Source of the DNA: Cellulophaga sp. L1A9
GTDB lineage: Bacteria; Bacteroidota; Bacteroidia; Flavobacteriales; Flavobacteriaceae
Length of the DNA: 64,000 bases
Assembly (NCBI RefSeq): GCF_009797025.1
Contig: NZ_CP047027.1
Coordinates: forward strand, 248,001-312,000
Reading direction: 5' to 3'
Numbering within the stretch: the first letter of the stretch is position 1; each line of letters begins with the position of its first letter. Of the stretch, positions 27,037-36,720 are shown piece after piece. The translations under genes were made by a program, and so were the position numbers. The notes beneath the pieces were generated by a model, which was given only the letters and a program-made list of their open reading frames with translations, made no database searches and was not told where the DNA came from.

Positions 27037-27912
27037 ATGAGTCCCGTTAAAACATATAAAAAAGTAAATTCTGTTGAGGAAAACGTGAGTTTTGCAATTT
27101 CCAAAATGGAAGATATTTACACCAAGCGGAACGGAAAAGTAGACGAGCCACACCGGCACAACTACTATACTGTCTTAATAATTAATAAAGCTAAGGGACT
27201 TCATAAAATAGATTTCAATTCATATGACCTAGCGGACAAACAAATCTTCTTCGTGGCTCCTGGCCAAGTACATCAAGTTGTAGAAACGGAAAAATCCATT
27301 GGTTTTTCTATGACTTTTTCTAATGAATTTTTGACAGAAAACGCTATTCCATTATCATTTATTGCGAGTTTGAATCTTTTTCAAAATTACGGTCAAACAC
27401 CTCCCTTATTGCCTAGTCCGGAACAGTTTAGCATCATAGAAAACTTTAGCTATCAAATCTTCGCTTTATTTATAAGTGATGCCAGAATGAAAAATTTATC
27501 TATAGGTGCTTTTTTAAAACTCTTGTTAATAGCATGCAATAATAGTTGCGCTATGAATCCTTTAGAATCAGATATTGACAGTACTGGAGACAACCTTATT
27601 CGAAATTTTAAAGATTTAGTAGATGATAATTACAAGAAAGAACACACTACATCTTATTACGCAACACGCCTTTATATTACACCAGACCATTTAAACCGAA
27701 CAGTAAAAACCAAAATAGGGAAAACAGCTAAAGAATATATTCAATCAAGACTAATTACCGAAGCCAAAAGATTACTCTATTTTACCAACCTATCCAATAA
27801 AGAAATTGGATATGAATTAGGATATAGCGAACCTGCCAATTTTAGTGCTTTTTTTAAAAAACACACTCAATTATCTCCTTTACACTTCAAAAAAAGAGAA
27901 AACAAATCCTAA
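27037..27912 (+). CDS. AraC-family transcriptional regulator
   Basis: 291 aa. Residues about 15-150 are an AraC-type cupin sensor domain (EPHRHNYYTVLIINKAKGLHKIDF in parts, IFFVAPGQVHQV, FSMTFSNEFL). The C-terminal about 100 residues hold the double HTH: HTTSYYATRLYITPDHLNRTVK and LSNKEIGYELGYSEPANFSAFFKKHTQLSPLHFK. No receiver domain. The next gene, 106 bases downstream in the same direction, encodes pirin and is a plausible target; this is a common pairing for such regulators. Ligand unknown. Confidence 0.93.
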   Translation: MSPVKTYKKVNSVEENVSFAISKMEDIYTKRNGKVDEPHRHNYYTVLIINKAKGLHKIDFNSYDLADKQIFFVAPGQVHQVVETEKSIGFSMTFSNEFLTENAIPLSFIASLNLFQNYGQTPPLLPSPEQFSIIENFSYQIFALFISDARMKNLSIGAFLKLLLIACNNSCAMNPLESDIDSTGDNLIRNFKDLVDDNYKKEHTTSYYATRLYITPDHLNRTVKTKIGKTAKEYIQSRLITEAKRLLYFTNLSNKEIGYELGYSEPANFSAFFKKHTQLSPLHFKKRENKS

Positions 27913-27971
27913 TATCGGATTTTCATATGTTTACTCCCATTTTTCATATTTCACAGCCTCCTAAACTGTGT

Positions 27972-27979
27972 CATCTTTG
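27972..27979 (+). promoter_or_regulatory. candidate -7 promoter box for the pirin gene
   Basis: CATCTTTG, one mismatch from the Bacteroidetes -7 consensus TAnnTTTG, 39 bases before the pirin start codon. No clear -33 TTTG at ideal distance, so only a candidate. Confidence 0.3.
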
Positions 27980-28018
27980 CATTGTAATTTATACCTAATC
28001 AGTTAAAAACTAAATACA

Positions 28019-28732
28019 ATGAATACAATAATTCATAAAGCAGAAACAAGAGGAAAAGCAAATCACGGTTGGTTAAGTTCAAATCACACCTTTAGTTTTG
28101 CAAATTATCACAACCCAGAAAGAATGAACTTTGGTGTACTGCGCGTTTTAAATGACGACCGCGTGCAAGCAGGAATGGGTTTCGGAACACACCCACACGA
28201 TAATATGGAGATTATTTCTATTCCTTTGGAAGGAGATTTAGAACACAAAGACAGCTTAGGAAATGTTACCGTAATTAAAGAAGGAGATGTACAAATCATG
28301 AGTGCAGGAACAGGTGTTACACATTCTGAATACAATAAAAACAAAGACAAGGATGTAAAATTTCTTCAAATATGGATATTCCCTAAAGAGAAAAATCAAG
28401 CACCACGATACGATCAAATTTCTATACGAGCTATTGAAAAAGAGAATGAATTTTATCAAGTACTTTCTCCTAATAAAGACGATCAAGGTGTTTGGGTAAA
28501 TCAAGATGCTTGGTTTCATATTGGAAAATTCACAAAAGAAGAATCGGACACCTATACCATTAAAAAGGAAGGCAATGGTGTCTATGCTTTTATTCTTGAA
28601 GGAGCTGTAGAAATTAATAACCAAAAATTATCTAAAAGAGATGGTATGGGCATTTGGGATACGGAAACGATACACGTAAAAGCAACGGAAAATGCACGTG
28701 TCCTTTTAATGGAAGTACCCATGACCAGATAA
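28019..28732 (+). CDS. pirin family protein (bicupin, quercetinase-like)
   Basis: 237 aa, the usual length for the YhhW type. N-terminal cupin with RGKANHGWLSSNHTFSFANY, NDDRVQAGMGFGTHPHDNMEI (His metal ligands), EGDLEHKDSLGN, VQIMSAGTGVTHSEYN; second cupin ends RDGMGIWDTETIHVKA. Family members bind iron and some cleave quercetin; others act as redox sensors. No signal peptide, so cytoplasmic. Preceded by an AraC regulator that may control it. Confidence 0.93.
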   Translation: MNTIIHKAETRGKANHGWLSSNHTFSFANYHNPERMNFGVLRVLNDDRVQAGMGFGTHPHDNMEIISIPLEGDLEHKDSLGNVTVIKEGDVQIMSAGTGVTHSEYNKNKDKDVKFLQIWIFPKEKNQAPRYDQISIRAIEKENEFYQVLSPNKDDQGVWVNQDAWFHIGKFTKEESDTYTIKKEGNGVYAFILEGAVEINNQKLSKRDGMGIWDTETIHVKATENARVLLMEVPMTR

Positions 28733-29478
28733 GCATAGTTAAAGGAATACTACAATTGATAGCACTGAAGAATACAAGAAAGAAATAATCTAGTGATACT
28801 CTAGAAATAAAAAAAGGGTATCATAGGAATTTGTATACCGGAGTATTAAACGTGTACACTCTAAAGAAAAAGCTGTGGATAAAACTAAAAAAACGCTTCA
28901 ATTAAGGCATTAATGCTTTAGAGTACAGCTAGTCCTTTGGGCGCCCTAAATTATAGTACAAAAATAAATTATAAGATGAACACAAATAGAATGGAAGCCT
29001 TTAGTGAGGCCGCATTAAGTACCGTATTGAAACTAAAGGCTCCAGAAAAACCTATTCTTGAGTCTTTACTTAAGAGGAACTTATAAAAGAGAATGTTTAA
29101 GGACACCTATTATAACTTCTAAGTAAAAACAGCATTCATAAATAAAATTTAATTCAAAGCGTTATTCCTATTTAGTTGAATTCCAACTGTATACAATAAC
29201 TATTTTAATTGCGGTATTTTCTTACAAAAACAACTGATTAACAGTACTTTAGCTTAACCAATTACGCTACTTTTTTATTTCTCTCCAAAAAAAGAAGCCC
29301 CTATTTCTGTTACTAATTTTAAAGCAAACAACAACATTTATCACTTACACGATCAAAAGTATTCTCTTAACAACAATTAAAGTGTTACTTCCGTATAATC
29401 TTCTAGTTTAGGTCTACTTTAAAAAAATAATTAAAGTATTTATAACTACGAATTCAAATCTCTAAAACATAACATAGA
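28733..29478. other. 746-bp intergenic region with a gene remnant
   Basis: Holds a short TMEM175-like remnant (28976-29086). A 9-bp inverted pair ACTCTAAAG/CTTTAGAGT frames the stretch about 28857-28924. The remainder is AT-rich and shows nothing else I can support. Confidence 0.4.
28976..29086 (+). pseudogene. remnant of a TMEM175/DUF1211-type potassium channel gene
   Basis: A 36-codon frame reads MNTNRMEAFSEAAL...TVLKLKAPEKPILESLL. It resembles the N terminus of TMEM175-family proteins, where NRLEAFSDG is followed by a hydrophobic helix and LELKVPE, but most of the helix is missing and the frame stops after 36 residues. I read it as the shrunken 5' end of a lost gene. It could also be chance; the match is short. 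Confidence 0.4.
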
Positions 29479-31370
29479 TTGAGGTACACTGCATCATTAA
29501 TTTTAGTTCTAATTATTCCAATTACCTCATTTATTCTTTTATTCGGACCTGTTGATTCTCATGATACCGTCGTTTTTGAAAAAGAAAAAAAAATCAGTCA
29601 ACAAACGTCAATGCGGACAAACCTTTTGCGGAAATAGACACTGATGGTGATGGTCTTACTGATGATATTGACGAAGACGATGATAATGATGGTATTCCAG
29701 ATCTTAATGAAGATGGTTGTGAGGTTAGTACTGCATTTGGTTCTCCTCCTTCTAGTTTAACATCTACGAATTATGTGACGTCCATATATACAAACTACAG
29801 TGGTTTCTGGACTTCATCTGTCGGATCCCTCAATACAACCCCTTACGACAATACATCTGAACTTTTAGCATTTACAGTGGGCAGCGAAACATATGCTACA
29901 GGTGTTGGATCAAGCGTTATGATAGACGGTAATAGTAATGGATTCTATGATAGTATGGACACTGATGGGAATGGCATAGGAGATGTCGCTGTTGACGAGA
30001 CCTCTTGGACTGCGTTAAGACCTGTGACAAAAATTAAATCTGGAATACGTTTAGAAGGAAGGGCACTGGATGGAAATACGGGAAGTGCTGTAGCGCCACA
30101 ACTTACATCAGGCGGAATTCCGTTTAACCCATATCTCTATGAAGGAGAAAGAGGGCTTGATATGGGCTATGCTATTGCCAACATTGACAATATTTGGTAC
30201 TTTAGTCTAGGAGGAACAAATACTACTGCCTATGGCGATGGCGAAATGGATATTTTAGTAACACAGGGGGCACAATTGGGAGGTGGTTTAAACTATAACA
30301 GGCTACATTTACTCGATGAAGACGGAAATTATCTGGGCAATGGTGTTGAAGTTAATTGGAATAATACTCCCATAGTAGGAAATTCAAATGTGGATCAATA
30401 CAACGTAAACGATTCCGCAAGTGGTAGGAATCAAAAAAAGAACATTAGACTTGCTGCTGTTGAACTATCTGAGTTTGGGCTTACGCCTGCAGAAAGAACT
30501 AAAGCGGTAATATTTCGTCTTGAAATTTCTGCCAACGCAGATCCTATATTTTTTGTAGTAAACGATAAAAGTTTTTATACCGGCTGTACTCCACAAGATA
30601 CAGATGGAGACGGTATAGTGAACAGCTTAGATTTAGATAGTGATAATGATGGTATCTATGATGCTATTGAAGCCGGCCACGGAGAATCACTGGTAGCGGG
30701 CAGATTAACAGGGCCCGTTGGCACTGATGGTATTGTTGATATTGTACAAGCCGTAGGGCAATATGATAATGGAACTATAAATTACGAAATTAAGGATTCC
30801 AATAATGATAATATACTTGATTATTTGTCTTCTGACAGTGATGGCGATGGATGTAATGATGCTGTGGAAGCAGGATTCTTAGATGGAGATAGTGATGGCT
30901 ATTTAGGAACTTCACCAATCACGACCAATTCGTGGGGTGTGGTTACTGGGCAAGGTGGGTATACCAATCCAAAAGATGGAGATAATAATACAGTATCCGA
31001 TTATCAAGAATTTAGTTCAGCACCTAATATTTCAGTAGCCCCTCAGGATACTATTATTTTTGATGGTCATTCTGGCAACATATTTGTAACAGCATCCAAC
31101 ACGACCCAGTATCAATGGCAAATAAGTACTGATTTAGGGGTGACTTTTTCAGATATAGTAGATGCCACCAACTATTCAGGAATGGACACTGCAACTTTAA
31201 CTATTCGTGATATCAATTTAGACTTTGACGGACTCCTATTCCGAGTTCAACTATCCAATGAAGGGTATGTCTGTTCGCCTTACACAACGTCTGAAGTTGC
31301 ATTATTAAATATTAGAGTAAAAACAGTGATTACAAACAAGAGAATAACACATAGAGTTACAAAAGAATAA
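29479..31370 (+). CDS. surface protein with thrombospondin type 3 repeats; 5' end out of frame at an A9 run
   Basis: The main frame is open from 29580 to 31370 and a GTG at 29775 would be its first conventional start. However calcium-binding TSP3 repeats (DTDGDGLTDDIDED, DDNDGIPDLNEDG) lie upstream of that GTG in frame, and a signal peptide (TTG at 29479, RYTASLILVLIIPITSFILL) lies in the +1 frame. The two frames meet at AAAGAAAAAAAAA, 29581-29593. The body has a beta-rich domain (about 590-600 residues in all), a second TSP3 block (DTDGDGIVNSLDLDSDNDG, SDSDGDGCNDAVEAG) and an Ig/immunoglobulin-like end (YQWQISTD, LSNEGYVC). Likely an exported Ca-stabilised adhesin; the gliding-motility CHU_C sorting domain is absent. 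Confidence 0.7.
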
Positions 31371-31622
31371 AGACACCCCATAGCTACCTAATTTTAGCTG
31401 AAAATAAAACGAAAACCAAGCATATTCAAACGCGCAATGCCCTTGGCGCTTTCACCGTAGCCTTAATCGCCAAGGGGTAAAAAGTAAAAAACACACTTAA
31501 GCGCTAAAACCTGAGCTTCAATACAGACCACCTCCAAGACAGCATGAAATATTTTCACAAAAAATAAGAAGATCAAAGAAAAACAACCGTAAATTCTTGC
31601 TTACTTTTTAGACGAGTAGCGG

Positions 31623-31630
31623 TACCTTTG
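31623..31630 (+). promoter_or_regulatory. candidate -7 promoter box of the antiporter gene
   Basis: TACCTTTG matches the Bacteroidetes -7 consensus TAnnTTTG exactly. A TTG 23 bases upstream is within the spacing seen in flavobacteria. An AAGGAGGT follows at 31632-31639, 18 bases before the start codon. Confidence 0.5.
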
Positions 31631-31657
31631 TAAGGAGGTATTTAAAAGAAAAAAAGA

Positions 31658-33130
31658 ATGAATTTAACGATTGAAAACATACTATTAATTGGTTCTTTAT
31701 TACTTCTTGTAAGTATATTTGCGGGTAAAACTTCTTATAAATTTGGAGTTCCTACTTTATTGCTCTTTTTAGCAATTGGAATGTTAGCAGGTTCTGATGG
31801 CATTGGAGGTATCCGGTTTAATGATCCACAGCTTGCACAATTCATTGGTATAGTATCCTTAAATTTTATCTTATTTTCTGGTGGATTAGATACCAACTGG
31901 ACTGCAGTTAAGCCCATTCTTCGAGAAGGAATTTTATTATCTACATTAGGTGTTTTATTGACCGCAGTCTCCCTAGGTACTTTTGTATATTATGTTACTG
32001 ACTTTACTATTTATGAAAGTTTATTATTGGGCTCTATTGTATCTTCAACAGATGCAGCAGCTGTATTTTCAATCCTAAGGTCAAAAAGTCTTGCTCTAAA
32101 AACAAACTTAAGACCTACATTAGAGTTAGAAAGTGGAAGTAACGACCCAATGGCATATGTGCTCACCATAGCATTTTTAACGTTGGTCATCAACCAAGAC
32201 CAAAGTTTTGCTTCTATTGTCCCCTTGTTTTTTCAACAAATGATTTTAGGAGGCATCGCCGGTATCGCTTTCGGAATCTCTAGTAAATTTATCATCAACA
32301 AAATAAAACTGGACTTTGAAGGGCTCTATCCTGTTTTAGTCATTGCGTTAATGTTTACTACATTTTCTGCAACCAATTTTATAGGAGGGAATGGATTTCT
32401 TGCCATTTATATTTGTGCTGTCTATTTAGGAAATCAAAACCTTATACATAAAAAAACCATTCTAAAAATGTTCGATGGCTTGGCATGGCTCATGCAAATT
32501 GTGCTATTCCTTACTTTAGGTTTACTTGTCTTTCCTTCTCAAATTATACCATATATGGGTATAGGATTATTAATTTCAGTATTCCTAATTCTTGTGGCCC
32601 GACCAATAGGCGTATTTATCAGCCTTATGTTTTTTAAAATGAAACTTAAAAGGAGGTTTTATATTTCTTGGGTTGGCTTGCGTGGTGCCGTTCCAATTGT
32701 ATTTGCTACTTACCCCCTTTTGGCGGGAATTGACAAAGCTAACATGATCTTTAATATTGTATTTTTCATTTCTGTTACCTCCATATTAATTCAAGGAACA
32801 ACACTGTCCTTAGTGGCAAAATGGTTAAATGTTGGATTGCCAGAAACCCAGAAAAAATCAACCACAAGTGATTTGCTATTGGCAGAGAACCCTAAGGCTG
32901 AGATGAAAGAATTCTTAATAACCCCTGACTGCGCAGCAGTAGATAAGAAAATTGTACAGTTAGGTTTTCCTAAAAATGCGATAATCGCAATGATTAAAAG
33001 AGATGTAAGCTATATTATTCCTAATGGTCTAACAAAAATTAAAGTACATGACACACTGATTGTCCTTGCAGACAATCCTAAAGTTTTTGATGAAGTATAC
33101 AAAACACTAGAAATACAGAAAGCATCATAA
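31658..33130 (+). CDS. nhaP2: potassium/proton antiporter, CPA1 family with TrkA-C domain (CvrA/NhaP2 type)
   Basis: 490 aa. About 12 membrane helices in residues 1-395, with FLAIGMLAGSDGIGGI, SGGLDTNW, SIVSSTDAAAVFSILRSK (the conserved Asp of the ion site), LELESGSNDPMAYVL and WVGLRGAVPIVFATYP, all typical of NhaP2/CvrA. The C-terminal about 75 residues form a TrkA-C domain (CAAVDKKIVQLGFPKNAII, HDTLIVLADNPKVFDEVY). It exports K+ in exchange for protons and helps in osmotic and pH balance. Standalone gene. Confidence 0.9.
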   Translation: MNLTIENILLIGSLLLLVSIFAGKTSYKFGVPTLLLFLAIGMLAGSDGIGGIRFNDPQLAQFIGIVSLNFILFSGGLDTNWTAVKPILREGILLSTLGVLLTAVSLGTFVYYVTDFTIYESLLLGSIVSSTDAAAVFSILRSKSLALKTNLRPTLELESGSNDPMAYVLTIAFLTLVINQDQSFASIVPLFFQQMILGGIAGIAFGISSKFIINKIKLDFEGLYPVLVIALMFTTFSATNFIGGNGFLAIYICAVYLGNQNLIHKKTILKMFDGLAWLMQIVLFLTLGLLVFPSQIIPYMGIGLLISVFLILVARPIGVFISLMFFKMKLKRRFYISWVGLRGAVPIVFATYPLLAGIDKANMIFNIVFFISVTSILIQGTTLSLVAKWLNVGLPETQKKSTTSDLLLAENPKAEMKEFLITPDCAAVDKKIVQLGFPKNAIIAMIKRDVSYIIPNGLTKIKVHDTLIVLADNPKVFDEVYKTLEIQKAS

Positions 33131-33250
33131 GATACTCATTAGACTTCATATCCTTGAGGTCCACGCTTTTTTAAGAAGCAAAGACTAAAAAAAAGGTATT
33201 AGCACCTATATTAAGAGTACCCTTTGAAAAGCTATTAATTTTCCAAAAAA

Positions 33251-33820
33251 ATGAATAGATTTAAGAAAATTATAAAATACTTAAGCCTTTTAATCCTGTT
33301 ATTAATACTCTCTCGGGGAGTGCTATTTAGAACTTTAGTTAAGTATTCAGAAGTTGACCGAAGGAAAAATAGTGTGTTGACTGACAAAAATCTGATTGCG
33401 GAAATTAATTATCAAACAGAAGGAAAAGTATTAAATATTGAAGAAATAATTGCGTTGAGCAATGAAATAACGAGTGACACCTTAGCATTTTCACTGAATA
33501 AGGTTTCCAGCAATGCAAATTCCGTTTATACCTCCAAAAAAGCCAATTGTATTGGATATTCTTCATTGTTTAACTCCGTAGGGAATTATATCCTAGCAGA
33601 GCAGAAGTTGACAGATAGTTATGAATTTATTCATTTAGTTGGAGCATTGAATGTTTTGGGGTTTAATATTCACAACTTGTTTGATAATCCGTTTTTTAAA
33701 GACCATGATTACAACGAAATAAAATACAAAAAAATGAACACAAAGCTTTTTGTAGACCCAAGTTTATGGGATTATTTAAGAATTGAATATGTGTCGTCAC
33801 AAAAAAATAGCTTAGAATAG
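33251..33820 (+). CDS. small membrane-anchored transglutaminase-like protein
   Basis: 189 aa with one N-terminal helix (YLSLLILLLILSRGVLF). A Cys-His-Asp series in the right order can be read: KKANCIGYSSLFNSVGNYIL (Cys), KDHDYNEIKY (His), KLFVDPSLWDYL (Asp), which mirrors transglutaminase-like peptidase motifs where HAWNEV would be the His region. The domain is short, so assignment is tentative. Function unknown; faces the periplasm. Confidence 0.5.
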   Translation: MNRFKKIIKYLSLLILLLILSRGVLFRTLVKYSEVDRRKNSVLTDKNLIAEINYQTEGKVLNIEEIIALSNEITSDTLAFSLNKVSSNANSVYTSKKANCIGYSSLFNSVGNYILAEQKLTDSYEFIHLVGALNVLGFNIHNLFDNPFFKDHDYNEIKYKKMNTKLFVDPSLWDYLRIEYVSSQKNSLE

Positions 33821-33920
33821 CTATAAAAATTAACTGTTCAATCCCCCACCGTAAATTGATACATTGGAACATCGCCTACCAGGTACATGATTTATAATAG
33901 TATTTAAAAAAATACATCGA

Positions 33921-34475
33921 ATGGAACAAGAAGAAACTAAGTTATTAATTATCCCTGGACTTGGAGGTTCTGGAGCAGATCATTGGCAATCATTTTGGTT
34001 ACAGAAATTTAATGCTTCAGAAAGGGTAAATCAAGAAAATTGGAAGGAACCAAAACTAAAAGATTGGCTAACGAATTTAAATGAGGCTATCTTAAGACTA
34101 GATTGCCCTACTATTCTAGTAGCACATAGTCTTGCCGTATCCTTAGTATTGCATTGGGTAAACACGCATACGAACCCCAATATTAAAGGTGCGCTATTGG
34201 TAGCTCCTGCAGATGTAGACGATCCAATGCATACACCTGAAATAGTAAGAGGCTTTGCCCCTATGCCAACATCCAAACTTCCTTTTCCTTCCATTGTTGT
34301 CGCTAGTGAAAATGATGATTTTGTAAGCCTAGAACGTGCTAAATATTTTGCAGAACAATGGCATAGTGATTTTAAAAATATTGGTTTAAAAGGTCATATA
34401 AATTCCGATTCAAAGTTAGAATTCTGGGAAGAAGGCCAAGTAATTTTAGAACAATTAATAAAAATGACAAAATAG
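33921..34475 (+). CDS. RBBP9/YdeN-type alpha/beta hydrolase
   Basis: 184 aa, compact alpha/beta hydrolase of the RBBP9/YdeN group, usual length. LLIIPGLGGSGADHWQSFW at the N terminus, nucleophile Ser in LVAHSLAVSLVLHW, Asp in ENDDFVSLERAKYFA and His in LKGHINSDSKLE complete the triad. No signal peptide. Substrate unknown; members are serine hydrolases with poorly known targets. Confidence 0.88.
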   Translation: MEQEETKLLIIPGLGGSGADHWQSFWLQKFNASERVNQENWKEPKLKDWLTNLNEAILRLDCPTILVAHSLAVSLVLHWVNTHTNPNIKGALLVAPADVDDPMHTPEIVRGFAPMPTSKLPFPSIVVASENDDFVSLERAKYFAEQWHSDFKNIGLKGHINSDSKLEFWEEGQVILEQLIKMTK

Positions 34476-34628
34476 AAAAAAACACCCTTTTTAAATTAGC
34501 TATAGCTGCTGTACCAAGCGATTTTAAAAAATATTTTCGGGGCCTCCTTCTGATAAACACCCCTAAACATGGGTTCTTTTAAAAGATTATACTAACTTGT
34601 GATAGCCGTATTAAACCACTAAATTATT

Positions 34629-35693
34629 ATGAAAAAAAATCTATATAAAATACTAACATTTTGGATGCTGATTCTAGTGTTTTCTGCTTGTAAAGACAAA
34701 GCTTCAAATACAAAAACCATATCAGAAGATAAGGTTACAATACCTGTAAAAAGTGAAAATTTCTTATCGGGAGGGTTAGCAGAGCCTATTTCCATAGAAA
34801 CCAGAACATTGTCTGATGGCTCTGCGGCGGAATGTTATAAAATAGTGGTCACATCAATCCCTACAGATCATGAAATGGGACCTTGGTGTCCCGATACTAT
34901 TTCTGATGATGCATCTGCAGGTGGTATTTGGTTAGAAAATGGGAAAGTATATGATGTAGATGGCGCCTTTATTAAAAATTTAGCCACTTTTTATGAAGAC
35001 GATACTTGGATGTTATACGATAGTGAAACTGGTATCATCACTAAAACAAAAACAAAACAAGAATGTCAGGAAGCTGCTAATCCAAATGTAGGAGCGGAAT
35101 ACCAAAACTATTGTGTAGAATGTTTGCCCTCATATGTTGCCGATGTAAAGCATACATATTATATCCCTGTTACTCCTAAAAAAGCAGCAACTGCTTATGC
35201 CTTTTCAAAAGGCCCTCCTGGCGGTGGCCCTCCAGGTGGACCAGGCGGACCAAATGGTGAAGACGGGCACAAAAGACCAGAAGGCAGGCCCGAAGGTCAT
35301 GGAGATAATTCTACTTTACCCTCAAGTAGAGGTTTGGCCTTTAATGGAGTGGTATTTGATGCTCCGGCTCCTGTAGATAATATTTTAGGCGCTTATACTA
35401 TTGCACCATTTGACGATGCTGGCGGACATATAAACCTAGCTGCAGGATACCATTACCATGCAGCAACAGGAGTTTCTAAAAAAATAACACAAACAGATAA
35501 TCATTCTGCTATGATAGGTTATGCCTTTGATGGTTATGGAATCTTTGAAAATGCAGATGTGAACGGAAAAGAGTATGAAGATTTAGATGCTTCTAGAGGT
35601 CATTATGACGACACTAGAGGGTATCATTATCATGTAGACAAAGCAGGTAGCAATAACTTCATTGATGGTTTACGAGGGGAATATGCTTTATAA
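34629..35693 (+). CDS. YHYH-domain lipoprotein
   Basis: 354 aa with lipobox LVFSACKDK (Cys20). Residues about 40-185 form the first half (MGPWCPDTISDDASAGGIWLE, CQEAANP, YCVECLPSY). A collagen-like Gly/Pro linker (GPPGGGPPGGPGG, about 195-225) separates it from the C-terminal YHYH domain: SRGLAFNGVVFDAP, AAGYHYHAATG, MIGYAFDGYGIFEN and RGYHYHVDKAG. The His-rich YHYH motifs suggest metal binding; function of the family is not settled. Its last 11 bases overlap the start of the next gene, so the two are translationally coupled. Confidence 0.9.
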   Translation: MKKNLYKILTFWMLILVFSACKDKASNTKTISEDKVTIPVKSENFLSGGLAEPISIETRTLSDGSAAECYKIVVTSIPTDHEMGPWCPDTISDDASAGGIWLENGKVYDVDGAFIKNLATFYEDDTWMLYDSETGIITKTKTKQECQEAANPNVGAEYQNYCVECLPSYVADVKHTYYIPVTPKKAATAYAFSKGPPGGGPPGGPGGPNGEDGHKRPEGRPEGHGDNSTLPSSRGLAFNGVVFDAPAPVDNILGAYTIAPFDDAGGHINLAAGYHYHAATGVSKKITQTDNHSAMIGYAFDGYGIFENADVNGKEYEDLDASRGHYDDTRGYHYHVDKAGSNNFIDGLRGEYAL

Positions 35694-36327
35694 AAAACAC
35701 CTATTAAAGTTATTTTTTTTCGGTTTGCTGTTGATGAGCAATGTAGTCTTTGCTCATCAACCAGATTTATCTAATATCATTATTTCTAAAACAGCTAATG
35801 GGCAAATTATCTTACAAATCAATAGCTCCCTTACCGCCTTTCAACAAGAAGTTAATTACCTCAATGGAGAAGGTGCATACAAATCACCAAAAGAATTTAG
35901 AGACTTAGTACTCAAACACTTTAAAACCAGCTTCTATTTTATTGTTAACAAGAAAGACACTTTACAGTTTAAGAATCCCAAGGTTTTTTTAGGTCATGAA
36001 ACTAAACTAGTTGCAGAAATTATTGGGCTCCCTGATTCAATACAAACCATCCATCTAAAAAATGAATTATTTAAAGACATACACAACAACCAATCTGTTG
36101 TTATTTTTTTATTAGATGCATTCCCTAAAGAGAAGTATTTCCTGGACCTTAAAAACAACCACGAAATACACATAGAACTCCAAAATGAACTGTGGAAAAA
36201 AGTAGATTTAAAGCAAACTACTTTTAAATCCAACTACATTATGTACACTGCTCTTTTATTAATCATCTGTTTATTATTATTTTTCATAGTTAAAAAAAGA
36301 AAAGCAAAAACGACCACTTCATTATAA
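35683..36327 (+). CDS. exported membrane-anchored protein coupled to the YHYH gene
   Basis: I chose ATG 35683 (MLYKKHLLKLFFFGLLLMSNVVFAH), which overlaps the preceding stop by 11 bases; TTG or ATG codons at 35662-35667 are alternatives. 214 aa: signal peptide, a periplasmic domain of about 165 residues (HQPDLSNIIISKTANGQIIL, HETKLVAEIIGLP, NNHEIHIELQN) and a C-terminal membrane helix (YTALLLIICLLLFFIV) with a basic tail. I do not recognise the family. Coupling to the YHYH lipoprotein suggests a joint envelope role. Confidence 0.75.
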   Translation: MLYKKHLLKLFFFGLLLMSNVVFAHQPDLSNIIISKTANGQIILQINSSLTAFQQEVNYLNGEGAYKSPKEFRDLVLKHFKTSFYFIVNKKDTLQFKNPKVFLGHETKLVAEIIGLPDSIQTIHLKNELFKDIHNNQSVVIFLLDAFPKEKYFLDLKNNHEIHIELQNELWKKVDLKQTTFKSNYIMYTALLLIICLLLFFIVKKRKAKTTTSL

Positions 36328-36720
36328 TTTCGATGTTGTTTTATAATTTTGGAAATACACAAATTCGGGATGCTTCAAATCACTAAAAACTCGAAGAAAT
36401 TAATAGTTGCGTATTAAAAAATTTTAAAGGAAAATTACGAATAAATGCTTCTGTAGTTTTTAAAAAAAACTACACCACACTCTAAATACATAAGTACCAG
36501 CGCATTATTAAAAGTAGAACCACCCTGCACTTCTACGCTCCATTTTAGTCTAATTTCAAAGCCTATCAATTTTTAATTTGACCGCAAATTTGTAAATTTG
36601 CATGGACAAAAGGGTAAACAAATGCCTCCCTCCTGACCTTTGTTTCTTTTATCACATGTAGACAAAACGTTTACACATAACCGAACGCAATACGATAAAA
36701 TTAAATACTAAAATTTCGTA
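36328..36720. other. 393-bp intergenic region with an 18-bp palindrome
   Basis: GCAAATTTGTAAATTTGC at 36584-36601 has 8-bp arms around GT and contains the promoter-like box TAAATTTG. It is 119 bases before the membrane-protein pair and could be an operator over the promoter. The remaining sequence shows nothing I can support. Confidence 0.4.

Noticed and set aside
29775..31370. GTG at 29775 as the true start of the TSP3 protein
   Set aside because: TSP3 calcium repeats and a signal peptide lie upstream; a GTG start would leave an exported-type protein without any signal.
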